Shown: one piece after another, positions 1-11,702 of the stretch
How the letters are laid out: each line of letters opens with the position of its first letter
How positions within the stretch are numbered: position 1 is the stretch's first letter
Assembly (NCBI GenBank): GCA_004794655.1
Contig: SMMW01000606.1
Coordinates: forward strand, 1,199,501 to 1,263,500
From: Marisa cornuarietis
Lineage: Eukaryota; Mollusca; Gastropoda; Architaenioglossa; Ampullariidae
Length of the DNA: 64,000 nucleotides
Reading direction: 5' to 3'
Notes under the pieces: model-generated
What the model was told of the DNA's origin: nothing
Databases searched by the model: none
Seen by the model: the letters and a program-made list of their open reading frames with translations, nothing else
Program-made: the position numbers and the translations under genes

Positions 1-2529
1 CTCATCTGAGATTTATTGACTTGTCAATTGCTCGTACTGTTTGATATTTTTGGACACCATGGATACCAGTTCTTTCGAGTGTGCGCAAGAGCTCTCAAAT
101 CCCCAGCCTGGGAACAGAACAAAAAGCCCGGACTATGTCCAGTCGTGATTGTGTCGCAGCCGATTTCTGACCGAATTACACCCTGGCAGATTCCGCTCCG
201 GGGGCGAACACGTCCCACCCTACCCGTGTCGTCTCAAGCAGCCGCCATTGCCTTAGGAATCGTCACAGAAGTTAGGATAGAAAAGCAGGGGTTTGCAGTC
301 TCGATCCATAATGTCAAAGAGGATTAAGATTTTATTGCCTTGTGTAGTTCATGTCTCAATTACAGGTCAGGAAAAATGTGAGTTTAACCCGTACAACGGT
401 GGTGCGGTGATGGTGATGGTGGCCGGGGGGAGGGAGGGAAGGAAAGGAAGGGATCAGGGTTTGGTTGGGGGAGGGAGCTGGGAGGATACAAGGAAAGGTG
501 CTGTTTGTGAACTGTAAGGAACACAGAGATAAGAGGATACTCGATGCGGGTGTTCCTGTAAAGAAAATGGTGAGGTGGGATACTGTTCTTTCCGTTGATG
601 GAACTGTCTGTCTGTCCGTAATCTGGCGTGCGTCTGCCTCCGATCAATTTATCTGACCCCTATGTCTGTACCGGATATGACGTTTTGTCGATTGCTGGTC
701 TGACTCCATGTCATTAACTGAATTGCTCAATGTCGGTGTCAGACGATGACTAGATTGTGTTACTGTAAAATCTGCTGTTATGATCCGAAGAATTCCGATA
801 CCAACTCGCTGAAGGCACGATATTAAAGTAGTTCTTTTACGTTAACTTTTCATAAAAATACCCACATTCGTATAAAGTCATAGAATTGGATATGACAAGT
901 TATTTCTCTGTTCTGTATTTCGTAAATAATTATAGAGGTATGCAACACATTCATTGCATTTGCACACCAAAGAAAGTGTGATAATGTTGACCTTATATAT
1001 ATATATTTTTTTTTTCGAATTTGATAAAATATAGAGCTTTTTATGACTGCAGTGCCAGGATATCAAATCTATCTGGGTTTTTTTCGGTTGAATTATCTAT
1101 TTCATACCCCAAGTTTTTTCCCCAGATATGTTGAGCTAATGGGCGAAAGACAGATAAAAACTGATTTGAAAAATGAAAGTTCCAGTAATTGACTCTGTCT
1201 CGGGAGCTTCGTTTGCAGTCTATGAAATAAAGAGCCGTGCTTGCAGCTGTTGGACAGATCCTCGCTTCACTTTGTGCTATCAGGTCTTCTGTCCTCTCAC
1301 AAATCGAAGAAAATGTGTTTATTGACTTTTCCTGACATTAGAGTTTTTCTTCCTTGGAATAATCTGGCGTCGAAACTACATCGAAACTGGTGTCCAGCAC
1401 GCAAGGAAACACAAGTTTACATCTGTTCCTTCGTCTTGGCAGATATCGAGCTTGGTTGTTTGTAGCCGTGCCGGAAGTCGACTAAAGTTCTGTGATCTTG
1501 CTTCACCTCCCTCACTGCTCACCGTTGTAACAGTGGAGTTTGCCGACAAGGGTTGGGACGAATGGCTAGGTACACGCGCGAGCAAACGCATGGAGAGGAG
1601 ACCATGGATGGGTATAGGTCTGGAAACCCAGAAGAAGCAAAATAAGTGGACTAAAATAACTGCGCGGAAGAGACTTCCAGCAGAGTTTGCAGCTGCACAG
1701 ACACATAAGACAAAAAGGCTTAGTGGCATTCGTGAATTTTTGATTTGTTGTTTATCTACTTTCGTGCTCTGTGAGCTGTCATAGAAGGTGCTACATCGGT
1801 GAATGTATGTCTGTGGGGGGTTGGACATTTATATGCAGGTGTTTTCAGGCGTTGTTATTTTCACCTGTTGCTCATATAAATGTTGGTTCTTATTTCGTGT
1901 CGATCGGAAATGTAATGACAATGGAACAAATACTGTTGCCCACGAAAGAATGTTTTTACAAGCAAACTAATATGACAGCCCAGGAGATGGTTGTGGCTTT
2001 CGCGTGGATTGGAGATATAGATATCTTTTGTTCACTGGTTCTGTTGCTCCCCGTTCCTTGCGAAACGATAGCGTGGTCACAGGGCACTTACTTCACTTCA
2101 CAAGTTGTCACTCAGCCTCTTATTGACAAAACAGGTTACAGCTTCCGAAGATCGATTTTGCGGGACTGTACTTTGAGACAGCTTTACACGCAAGAAGTTT
2201 TTTTTTGAAAAGATTGATTGAAAACAGGTTTGTATTTGGGCTCAAACGTTGTTACCTAGTCAACTTGAAACACAGAGTGAAAGATAGTAGCAAATGCCTA
2301 TGAGAGATGAGTGATGGATACTTATAATACTGATAATGACGACTTGTATAGGGCATTTCTCCAGACACAATAGAGCTCAATGCCCTTTAACATGATACAC
2401 TGAATCTGAAAATATTTGTCAATTTTGTTCAAAGTCTGAACAATGCGTTAGGATATTTAGAAAATGTATAATATAAGGTATATTGCAGCTATCCTTCCAG
2501 CTGCGACTACCACAAGGTAATACCACTCC
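1..2529. other. Intergenic or intronic DNA, no recognised gene
   Basis: I recognise no gene here. The stretch has AT-rich sequence, a G-rich patch at about 420-485 (GGGAGG runs) and poly-T and TA tracts near 1000-1015. Two moderately long open frames exist, 1376-1828 on the minus strand and 1771-2208 on the plus strand. Neither contains a motif I know, neither has flanking splice sites that stand out, and the second opens at GTG rather than ATG. They are most likely chance frames. Confidence 0.5.
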
Positions 2530-2549
2530 AGTTCCAAGTGCGGTGGATA

Positions 2550-3045
2550 TAGCTCGTCTGTCCGCTAGCTGATATTAAAGCATGGCTAGCCTTCACGCCC
2601 CTGTGTATGACACCTCTGTTATTCAAGTACAAGTATTCCACAGCATGCAGTACATCCCTCAAGATATGTGTAACCAATAGCTCCGAGAAATCGCTATGAA
2701 ACAGGCAGGCAGCAGGTCACGACAAGAACCATAGCCCATAACAGGCAGGACTGTCCACAGTTGATGGCGATGGACGAAGCTCCAGTAATGTGGGATAATA
2801 GTCTCATGTTGTAACTGCTTGGTTAATACAACTTCTTTCTGTACATACGAGAGCACGTGATCTAACTTTTCTGCATCAATCCATTTAACAGCCACCTGCA
2901 GTTCTGTTGACGAGTGCTGAGCTAGATGCACTGTGGTTGTATCTCTGTGACCTTTGCCTATTCCTGTATATGGCTGATAGACACAGGCCACACTGTCAAA
3001 CTACACGATGACCACCTCTGATGACGATGACTCATTGATGTTGAT
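2550..3045 (-). pseudogene. Broken STRAD-like (STE20-related adaptor) pseudokinase fragment
   Basis: STRAD proteins are catalytically dead STE20-family kinases that, with MO25, activate the tumour-suppressor kinase LKB1 in the cytoplasm. The minus-strand reading from about 2991 down to 2692 follows the STRAD N-lobe: a glycine-rich loop remnant (GIGKGHRD), a beta-3 strand VAVKWID, an alpha-C region and the hinge-side motif VMGYGSCRDLL, which corresponds to the family's MAYGS-x-DL. At about 2692 the frame slips by one base. The next frame continues as HILRDVLHAVEYL, then VIHRGVKASHALIS, the STRAD counterpart of the kinase catalytic loop with HRG in place of HRD. An in-frame TAG lies upstream near 3004, just before the kinase homology. 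Match is lost below about 2550, so the C-lobe is missing. No introns interrupt it, which suggests a processed or transposon-carried copy. The VAVK lysine is kept. Family call is firm; origin is inference. Confidence 0.78.
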
Positions 3046-3228
3046 AGTGTTCTGCCAATGGTGGGGAGGTGATGTCGTAAGGCTACTTGCTGGTGGAGAA
3101 TCAGACAGCTGAGATGTGGAACAAGCACAATACTTTGTTACTGATTTGTCTGACATAACTTTTGTCTTCCTTCAGCCTCTTACCACTCCTGAATCTATCC
3201 ACTTTACCAGCTACTTGTTTCAGCAAGT

Positions 3229-3268
3229 CGTCTGCCCCGGGGGCCCGTGCTGGCTCTCAACGGCCCGG
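3229..3268 (-). mobile_element. hAT-like transposon terminus (partial)
   Basis: Read on the minus strand, this gives a terminal motif close to GAGAGCCAGCACGGGCCCC followed by CAGACGACT. The terminus at 45262 has the same motif in the same order with only a few differences over about 40 bases. The CAGGG-type start and GGGCCC subterminal block are typical of hAT-superfamily ends; here the first bases are decayed. The element body would lie at lower coordinates, where the STRAD-like fragment sits. I did not find its other end. Confidence 0.5.
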
Positions 3269-3613
3269 AGTTCAGATCTACAGCTCTGAAAGCCGTTGTG
3301 TCGTCTGTAGGAGGCAGAATACATCAACAGATTCTCGAGTCAACGGAGCTGAAATCGCCAGAAGACTGTTGGTATCGATGTAATCACAAAGCAGAAGAAA
3401 ACTGCATGAAAATGTTCAAGCAAAGTACTGACTGTGTTATCTTCAAGATCTTCAGAAGAAACCGTTAGGCAGAAAAGACCGGCAGTCGATGGGAAATCCG
3501 AGAGTCCTAAAAGAAAACAAAAATCAAACAGTCCTGCACAGGAACGACGCAACGAAAAAGCACCGGCCTACACAACGGGCACCAAAAACACAAAAAACTA
3601 ATAAAAATACTTA
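3269..3613 (+). other. Coding-like remnant of unknown origin with poly(A) signal
   Basis: I do not recognise this. A plus-strand frame runs through about 3270-3467 (including SPEDCWYRCNHKAEENCMK). From about 3408 a second frame takes over as a lysine- and arginine-rich tail (VRQKRPAVDGKSESPKRKQK, later QERRNEKAPAYTTG) and stops with TAA at about 3601. AATAAA follows within a few bases. One frameshift would join the two. The composition looks like the disordered basic C-terminus of a protein, and the signal placement looks like a 3' end, so a processed-pseudogene tail is possible. Chance is not excluded. Confidence 0.25.
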
Positions 3614-4232
3614 TAAAGAGAAATTGGTTAAAAGCACATGCATAAGGACCTTTGACCTTTAGTTTATGACACTATTCAACGCCGCGGAAAGAACCGAACG
3701 CCACCGATGGCTCGTAAATTCTAACAGTCAAGAAAGCCCAGCGGAGCGCATTTTTTTGTTTTTGTTTTTAAACATGTCCCGCAAAGATATTTGTCCACTT
3801 ACATTCCTGTTTTATTTCGTTTTTGTCTGATAAGAATGCAGTGACGTCGTGCGAAATGAAATGTCAGCGCCATTAAATGTCCATTACGACTACTTTCTTT
3901 TCTTTGTTTGTTTTATTTATTTAATTTTTTGTCACCAGCTTTCTCGGTGTTCTAACACTGCCGAGTGTGGCAAGATTTACTTTCGAACAGACTTCACTGC
4001 AGTTATAAGGCTGATGTTCCTTTTAGCATCGAAACGTAAAAACAGCAAAAAAAAAAAAAAAACGAAAAGGAAAGGGGGAAGGGAGGTTAAGAAACCCTTA
4101 CGAAATGAGTGTACAAGAAAAAATAAATAACCAATAAATCCAAAAATTAAATTTAAAAAACATTTAATTGTGTGATTCTACTCAGTTGAATCATTTATAG
4201 CATTCGTTGAAATATTGAATAAAGGAAATATA
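3614..4232. other. AT-rich DNA, nothing recognised
   Basis: Poly-T and poly-A tracts (for example 3750-3767 and 4050-4064) and no coding signal that I can support. Confidence 0.5.
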
Positions 4233-4727
4233 GCGAAACTTCGGGTTTCGTCGATAATCCGACCGAAAACAATTGGTGAAATCCAAAACCGACGAAAAAC
4301 GAGGCAATTATTTCCATATGAATCAAGCAGTTAATTCGTTTTAAATACATTAGGTTCAGCAGACACTAGCGGGGCAGTTCGGGAGATGACAGCCCTGGAA
4401 GTCGTTTGACCATCTACCTTCTACAAAAATAAAGAAATAACTTAGTATACTACTAGAGTGGTACACAATAAAAAAAGTACAAAAACACTGGAAAGCAATG
4501 GCATTGTTTGGCTAGAGGCGTGGGGTGATGCTCTTACAACTAGAAACAACTCCACAGGAGAACGCGTGGTTCGCCCTTTGTTTTCGCAAAATTAGCAGCG
4601 AGGTCACGTGGCACGCCGACGAAATCCGAGGTAACCGACGAAAACCCAAGGCAAATCTTTGGCGGAAAAAAAATAGACGACAACCCAAACCAACGATAAC
4701 TGAAGTCAACGAAAACAGAGGTTTCTC
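4233..4727. repeat. Candidate MITE with inverted CGACGAAA-type subterminal repeats
   Basis: The left side (4233-4310) has TTCGGGTTTCGTCGATAATC and later CCGACGAAAAACGAGG. The right side (4613-4726) has CGACGAAATCCGAGG, CGACGAAAACCCAAGG and CAACGAAAACAGAGG in the opposite sense, ending GGTTTC against a left start of GAAAC. This arrangement of repeated short motifs facing inward from both ends is typical of non-autonomous DNA transposons. I could not find a convincing target duplication, so the exact ends and the superfamily are unknown. Confidence 0.4.
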
Positions 4728-5027
4728 TGTACTAATATCCTAGCTTTTACTGAATATTACATGTGTCATGCCTCACCTTTTATTTTTAAGCATTACTATA
4801 ACTGGTATTAACACTATTAGAAAGCAAATGCCTTTATCAAAAATAATGTTTATTAGCTGCAATATGATTTCTTCCAGATGAGCAAAACATTCACTATGCG
4901 ATGCTGTGGAGAATAACGTAGAAACAAAGAACAGTCGTGTCATAATTTTCCGCCACAAACATGATAGACGGGGTTAAAGCCAGTTTCAATATGCTAGATC
5001 ACACTCAAGACAGCTTAAGCCAGAAGC

Positions 5028-5725
5028 AGAATCTGAATTCCTTTATTGAATAGGCCACCGGCTATTTTCAAGGAAGAAGGGGAGCATAACAAAACCATAA
5101 AAGGTATGTACACATAAATTGTATAATAAGCAACTGGATTGTCATCAGCACGAAGGCATTTACATTTTAAAAAGGTCACACTGCGCTTTTTTAACAATTA
5201 CAGAAGATACACAAGTAACATGTGATAAATTTACTTTAAATACAAGGGATAAGAGAGCTCACACAGACACACTATTTTATGGACTTACCACTCCGGTCTA
5301 ATGCTTCGAAGACATGCAGGTAGAGGGTTAGAAATATTGTTTTAGTGTCTGACATTATAAATTGGAATCAGAATAGAGAAGTTTTCTTATAATAGGGGAT
5401 GTAGCTTTCTCGCAAATCAGAATACACAAGGCAGACAAATAAAAAGTGTATTTCAGTTTCTTCACCCTGACAGAAAGGGCACTTCATATCCTTATTGTCA
5501 GCATAACAAAAGCAGAGCTTATGGCAGTACAAATCTGAAGCACCTAACATAAATCTTATCAGGATATCTCTTATTCCAATATGTTTTATATCTCCAAGAC
5601 AACTACTCTGTATTATGGAAGATTTGTATAAATAATAGGAAAGAACTTTGGACTAGAATTCAATTTGTTATGCCACTCTTGATCCATCTATCGTAACTTG
5701 AATTTTCTTAGAAAGTGACATTGGC
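5028..5725 (-). mobile_element. L1-like non-LTR retrotransposon, 5'-truncated 3' end
   Basis: The minus-strand reading gives the end of ORF2 after the reverse transcriptase: GIRDILIRFMLGASDLYCHK, then a CCHC zinc-knuckle pattern (CPFC, then H and C in EIHFLFVC), then SDLRESYIPYY. This order is the conserved C-terminal part of lophotrochozoan L1-like ORF2 proteins. The reading breaks soon after; a weak match to the terminal residues persists to about 5290. A 3' UTR follows, with GCCGGTGGCC just before AATAAA near 5040, the same layout as the 3' end of the element at 55.4-57.8 kb (GGCCAGATGGCC, then AATAAA). The copy is 5'-truncated and dead. Confidence 0.75.
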
Positions 5726-7317
5726 AACACCTTGATTTTCACAAACAAAACCGTAACCATATTTGTATAGTGTAGTCATTACGTGGTAAACCCATGTAAC
5801 CTTGTTACCATGGTGTAAGACAGAAGCAGAAGTAAACAGAAAGTAACATTTTACAACAAAATTCTCTTTCTCATAAGTTTCAAAATCAAACCAGGTCGTG
5901 TAATCAAACTCGAGTCTTGCTGTCTTTTGTGTGCCATGTTGATTTCAGCGGTATAGCTTATGTCTATGATGATCATTTTCTTTAGCCACCTTTCCTGTGG
6001 AGTCACGTGCGAATGGTCGTGCACATTAAAAACGATGAAGAAAAACTAAGAGATTAGAACAGATTGTAAAAATTGGGAAAATAAAGGATTTGGGCAAACA
6101 GAAGAAAAAGGGGAAGAATAAAAATGGATGTGATTGGATCAGTGATACCAGGGATTACCTGCTCGACACACAAAAGACAATGTTGAAGTAATTTAAAATC
6201 ATATCAGTCTTCAAAGCCAATACTTCGCGATGGCAGTGAATTCCGCAGTTCATTGTTCCGCCAGACTATTCTCACCGCGATACCCGTGTCTTGCAAAGAT
6301 CTGGATGATGTGCATAGGTGACGATATATTGCGGCTTATGGAAGCCAGCGATGCTTAGAGAGATTGCCACAAATTTTGTGGGAAAATTTAGTAGCCTGTA
6401 GGAAGACTCAAGACTTCGTGCTGCAGTAACCGGGGTGTCATTGGAAGCGGTTGCGATTCTGCAGGACTCGGTTTCTCTAAAAAAAAAGATATGATGTAGC
6501 AACCAAGTGAAACTTAACAACGTTTTAGCCATGGGTTGTGGAAAATCTCATTTAAGAACCAGTGAGTATGGTCCCCTGAAAACACTCATGATATAGGGTA
6601 GAGAAACAGCAACAAACTTGACTTTCTATGCATTGACTTTCAACGCACTGACTGGGTTTTTTTTCAAGGTCATTTTTAGTTCTACCCGAACTGAGACCCC
6701 AAAACACACAGAATACGCTACACCCCCATCCATCAAAGCGTTTCTTTTTAATTTTTCTTTTCCTTGGCTTTTGTGATGTCTCTCAAGTCGATAAAATGCT
6801 AGGTTATCGAGCTGCCTGAAATGTCGGATTGAAGAAATCTCCCCAGAGGCAGCCATTCCTTTAAAAGCAGCGTAAACACGGAAAGAGGTTAGGATCAGAA
6901 AACGTACAGCCTCGTCCTGATGCCGCTCACGTTTACGAAACAGGTGTGCTGCGCGTGGAGACTGATTACATACCGACGGAGGGCTGCATAGGCTGTGTCT
7001 GATGAAAGCTTCATTCTTTGAAGTTTATTCGCAGCATCCCCGATTTATGCCAGTTGAAAGATCTTTACGGTGGAGCGAGAGCGAGACGCTCCGAGACACT
7101 TCCTGTCTCTCTCCTCTCCCTGCCTGGTCTGGAAACAGCTGCATTGCATTTAAACCTGAGGGACTGCATGTAAGAATAAACTGACTTCGCCCCGTGTACA
7201 TTCAGCCACAGCCCTGCTTTTGTCTTAACCACCAAGCCCCAGAACTGCCCAGTTCAGTGAGCATTTTCTATCCTCATGCTTTGGGCAAGTTTCTTGCAGA
7301 CATTGACTACAGAGACT
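5726..7317. other. No gene recognised
   Basis: Mixed AT-rich sequence. Short open frames at 6272-6532 and 6626-6856 on the minus strand show no recognisable motif. I see no RNA gene or element boundary. Confidence 0.5.
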
Positions 7318-7475
7318 CGCTCCGTCAGTGACTGGCATCCTAGCTTGCAGGTTTAGTGAGTGGCGCACAGGTCTAAAGGTCTAGACACTGTCACCCTAGC
7401 TTGGAGACATTGGCGCTCTAGCTTACGTGTCTTTGACTGGTACCCTAACTTGGAGATCTAGTGACTATCGCCCAA
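7318..7475. repeat. Degenerate tandem repeat (CCTAGCTTGGAG-type)
   Basis: Related blocks recur: CATCCTAGCTTGCAGG, CACCCTAGCTTGGAGA, GCTCTAGCTTACGTG and TACCCTAACTTGGAGA, interleaved with GTGACTGG- and GTGAGTGGCGC-like pieces. Unit length is about 35-45 bases and copies are strongly diverged. It looks like an old minisatellite. Confidence 0.5.
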
Positions 7476-8027
7476 GGCTGAAACTCTCCTAATCCCTCCA
7501 TATATAAATTCTGGACTCGACAAACGCAATTCTCTCTCTCTCTCAGTGGGGGCGACAATATGCTTTTCTGTTTTTTAGGAGATGGAGATGAGGAATACAT
7601 CCTCATTCGTCGAAATCACCACGAAAGCTAGGGAACAGGGGATAGAAAATGTGAAAGAACGTATTAGGAGCGTGAAAGTCCCGGAATGGTGATGGATTTC
7701 TTTGTCAAACCAGTTTATAGAAAGTTGCCACAGAGAAGTGTGAGTATGTATCTCACACTTTTCAGAGAGCCAGTCGACCATTCATCACCAAGAAAGCAAA
7801 AGAGCCAAAGCCAAGCGCCTGCATGCGACTGAAATGCAAGACAGGTGGTTAAGCTGGAATACTAGAGCTCGCTCACCGGTTGACTTTCATTTGTTTGCTC
7901 TCCCACTCAGCTGCCTGTTTGCTCATTTTCTGGGTTCACTTACTCACGCGCGCGTGCAGGCATCCACATGTATGGACCTGCAACTGTCATTTTTCCAATG
8001 ACGATTTGTTTTTGTTTTGCTGTTTAT
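7476..8027. other. No gene recognised
   Basis: A short CT run (about 7531-7545) and otherwise ordinary sequence without coding signal. Confidence 0.45.
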
Positions 8028-8031
8028 GTTG

Positions 8032-8079
<48 letters not shown>

Positions 8080-8083
8080 ATGA
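8028..8083. repeat. Compound trinucleotide microsatellite (GTT, then CTG, then ATG)
   Basis: Four GTT units pass into about ten CTG units and then about five ATG units without interruption. The transitions between unit types suggest successive point mutation and expansion. Confidence 0.9.
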
Positions 8084-11000
8084 TTTCACCTAATTAAGCT
8101 GTATCCGTTGAGATCGCAACAGACCTTGTGGGCTACAAGCATTGCCTTCTGGGGGACCAAGCATATTGCTTTCCCCCGTCCCCTCCATCCTAACCCTCCA
8201 GATCTTATTGAAAGTACTTTATTTAATTCATGGGATCTTTTCATATCGTTGATTTATCGGACAAACGCAGTTCTCAATGTTTGAGACGGTATCTGAATAT
8301 TCCCAGGGTTATAGCTTGTCTAAAACAACAATTAAACAATTGCATCAACTTTCTTCTTAGTTACTGAACTTCGATTCTTGCAATGAACACTTGCTAGATA
8401 TTAAATTATATATTATTAAAAATTGCATATATGTATATATTAAATATATAGAATATATTATTGCATATTACTGGCTGGAATGAAAAAAATCAGTTCATCG
8501 GTTAATGATGTCGTTGCAGAAACGGATGCTATTTGTATCCCTTTTTTTTTTTGGCGATGAGACAGCCCTCGCTCATGATAAAGATGACGGTGTATCTTTT
8601 CAACTTTAGTTGTTGCTTCTGTGGTCGATGTTAGAAACCATCTTGCTAGAAACTGTGTTATGCTGTTTGCAGTTCATTTCTCGCTTCTGTTTGTCCGTCT
8701 GTGCAAATAAAACGAAGCCGATGGCATTTACTTCTGGGTACTTGTCGTCCGCGCCCTTGTGCTGGCGCGCATCTCAGTAGTGTGGCTCACGTCAGTGAAG
8801 CCGCTCACATGTAGCCGATCCCACGGGCTACAAGCTCTGTGTGGTCGGGTTCGATCTAAATATAATTACACAAGTGACGCTCGTGAAAACGAGCTTCTGG
8901 CATTCCTGACTCATGTTCTCAACAAGAAGTTTCGAGAAACTCGGGAAAATTAAGACAGTTGGGCATTAACGCAAATAGTAAGCAGGTATTTGTTGCGCGT
9001 TTTCCCACTTTAAAGTATGCTTATTGCGCGATACAGAAATAATCACAAAGCAAAGCACACACACACACACTTACATATCTATATATAAACAAATCATAAA
9101 ACAAATACACAATGACACCATGGCACAACATCAAAAAGAGCCAGATCTCGTAGAAAGATTAGTGTAAGCACTTCGTTTGAGGTCTTTTTTTGAAAGAGTT
9201 TTATAGGGGCAGTGCAGTTGAGAGTACAGTACAATCCTGAAACCGAGGAATAAAGGGGTTGAGGCTCGAAGGCAAAGCGGAGTTAGTTTAACACACGCTC
9301 TGTCTTTTGCTACTGTCTTGGCGAAACGTTGAAAGCTGTATATATTTTCTTCATGGGTATTTGACACGCGTGGTGATAATCAACGACGGTTAGTGCTCGG
9401 AGATGGCGTGTAGTTTGCATGGGCTGGAGAGACCCAGAGGGTAATTTAATTTTATGCTTGGTGCAGGAGCTCTTTAACTGGCGCCTGCTCTTGCGCCATG
9501 TCTTCAGACGCACTCAGATGACGTCCAGTATCCCAGAGTCACTTGAAGTAATGAGAAACAGACCCGCGTTCCTGTGGAGGGAAGCGCAGAATATATTGCG
9601 TAAACTGGAACTGCATATTTATCACACTTTCTTAGTCCATCGAACAAGAAGTGTCTTAAAGATGTCTTAAATCAGGTTAAGAAAGGGGAAATGGTGCGCG
9701 CATGTCTGACATGCAACAAGAAGACAAAAAGGAGATATGCAGACTCAGTCTCAAATGTAAAAATAACGAGTAAAAGCCAGTTTTTCGAAAGAAGTTATCC
9801 TCTGAAAATTATTTTATTGAGCGTATCGTGCTTTTAGCGTTTTAGAAATTAAAAGAGCCAGACAATTCCATAAGTCGTTGCAATCTTCAATGTATTCGAG
9901 AAAATCAAACATCTTAATTGATAATACAATTGCTTAGTGTTATAGGCTTAAGTTTTAACTTCTGCGATGAACCTCATACGTTTTAAATTTGTATACGTTG
10001 TCAACATTGATTGCATTTTGTTGAGAAACTATTGTTGAACTTTTAAATTTCACAGGAGAATCAGCTGGTTTTTTTTCAAAAACCATCTGTAGCTTCTCGC
10101 AAAAAGCCTGAAATTGAAACAGAGGTGACCTCCAGCGGTGGTGCTCAAGTGGCCGAGATATTCAATTCTTCATATATACGAGAATAAACTGTCCTCCCTC
10201 TTGGACAAACTACAGTCCGATGGTATATGTTGAATTGTGCAGGGTGATTAAATAGCGCTCAGTCGTTTTCCATCCTGCTGTGAGTCGATGGCTTATGTCT
10301 TCGTGAGGTACTTTCCATCACGCAAAAATTTGTTACAAGTCTGGCCAAACCTTCGTCCCTATTTGTCTGGCGAAGAAGGGTCTTGTGACACAGCAGGTCA
10401 AAAGAGAGATACCCTATCTCCTTCTGTAACCGTTTTTATTCTGGTTAGACAGAGAAGAGTTTTCAGCTCTCTCCTTCGGTACCCGTTTTAAGCTGGATGG
10501 ACAGATATTCAGTCACAGGCTAGGGAGAGTAATATCGACCTTCTGCTCCATCGTGCAGCTCATCAATCACGTGGTGGTCAGTATTAACTTAGGAGCGCTT
10601 CACGCGATGTGCATTATGGGTGCTCATAGTGGAATTACACAAAGTACGGGGCATTGATCCCGTATCACCACCCACCACGCACCCCTCCACAAAACGTTGT
10701 CAGCTCGGCGAGGCCAGTATTTAGAATCACGGGTTGAGTAACCAGTCACACTGTCAGCTCGGCGCTGCGCGTGCTTGTGCATGTTATAGCGTGACATGTT
10801 TCCAGAGCTGGCGGTCTGCGCGTGAAAAGGGATGGAGGGAGTCTTCACTTGCAAGTTTCATCCTTCGCTTCAACACCGGGTAACTGTCGGCAAAGCTGTC
10901 GGCTCTGATGTGGAGTCGAGCACTGCTCACCTGTTACAGCCGCAGAGGGTAGCGAAGAGGTGCAGACCACGACAGTAGTGTAATTGTGCATTCCTCTACC

Positions 11001-11221
11001 TCATAGGGGTATATGAAATGTTACGGCCATCTATGTTGATGTGTGCACATGTATATATAAATATATAGGGAGGAAAACAAAGAGAGAAAAAGAGCATGCT
11101 TTGAAGTTTCTTTTGTAGCAAGATTTAAAAAAAAAGATGCGTTACATCAGAATTTACGGTTTCTGTCACTGTCTCTTATCAGATGATCAAAGGTGCGGGC
11201 GAAAAAAGAGTACAAAGGTAA
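8084..11221. other. No gene recognised; minor repeats
   Basis: AT-rich with TA-rich tracts (8400-8460), a short CA run (9056-9072) and a diverged two-copy repeat of about 50 bases at about 10405-10505 (shared core CTCTCCTTC, then GTAACCGTTTT or GTACCCGTTTT). A GGGTTCGATCT box near 8848 resembles a tRNA B box but has no usable cloverleaf around it. No coding region is supported. Confidence 0.45.
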
Positions 11222-11653
11222 TGTGAGCTGCACCGGTTGCCTGTATGTGCCCGCAAGGTGGCCTCACTCTGCTACCGTTGTCTCCGCGGCATTGGCCCAG
11301 GCTGTCAGTTACCCCCACACTTTTTCATTCTACTCGGTCTCCGCGATCTGCTCATGCAGACCTCCTGCGTGTACCTCGTATCACACGGAATCAGCTCGGC
11401 CGCCGCCCTTTTTCTCTTGCCCCAGCGCTTTGATTGCTTTGCCACCATGACTTCGCATCAGTACCATCTTCTATGCTTTTAAGTCTGGCTTTAAGACACA
11501 CTTTTCTCGGAAATACTTTAATTAGCTGACGGCTTTCTACTTTCTCTCTTCATACATCTCACTTCTTGTCTGTTTTTGTGTAGGCGTTTTGTGTGTGTGA
11601 TTGTTTATGTCAAAGCGCATTGAGGTTGCTGCTGGAAGAGAAATACGTTATAG

Positions 11654-11702
<49 letters not shown>

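Noticed and set aside
1376..1828. 150-codon minus-strand frame
   Set aside because: Overlapped by an open plus-strand frame, no known motif, no supporting splice or promoter signals.
1771..2208. 145-codon plus-strand frame
   Set aside because: Opens at GTG and shows no domain I can name. Chance is the simplest reading, though it is the longest unexplained plus-strand frame outside simple repeats and the TRPC exon.
8780..8860. Possible tRNA gene with GGGTTCGATCT
   Set aside because: Only the B-box-like motif is present; no acceptor, D or anticodon stems can be formed around it.
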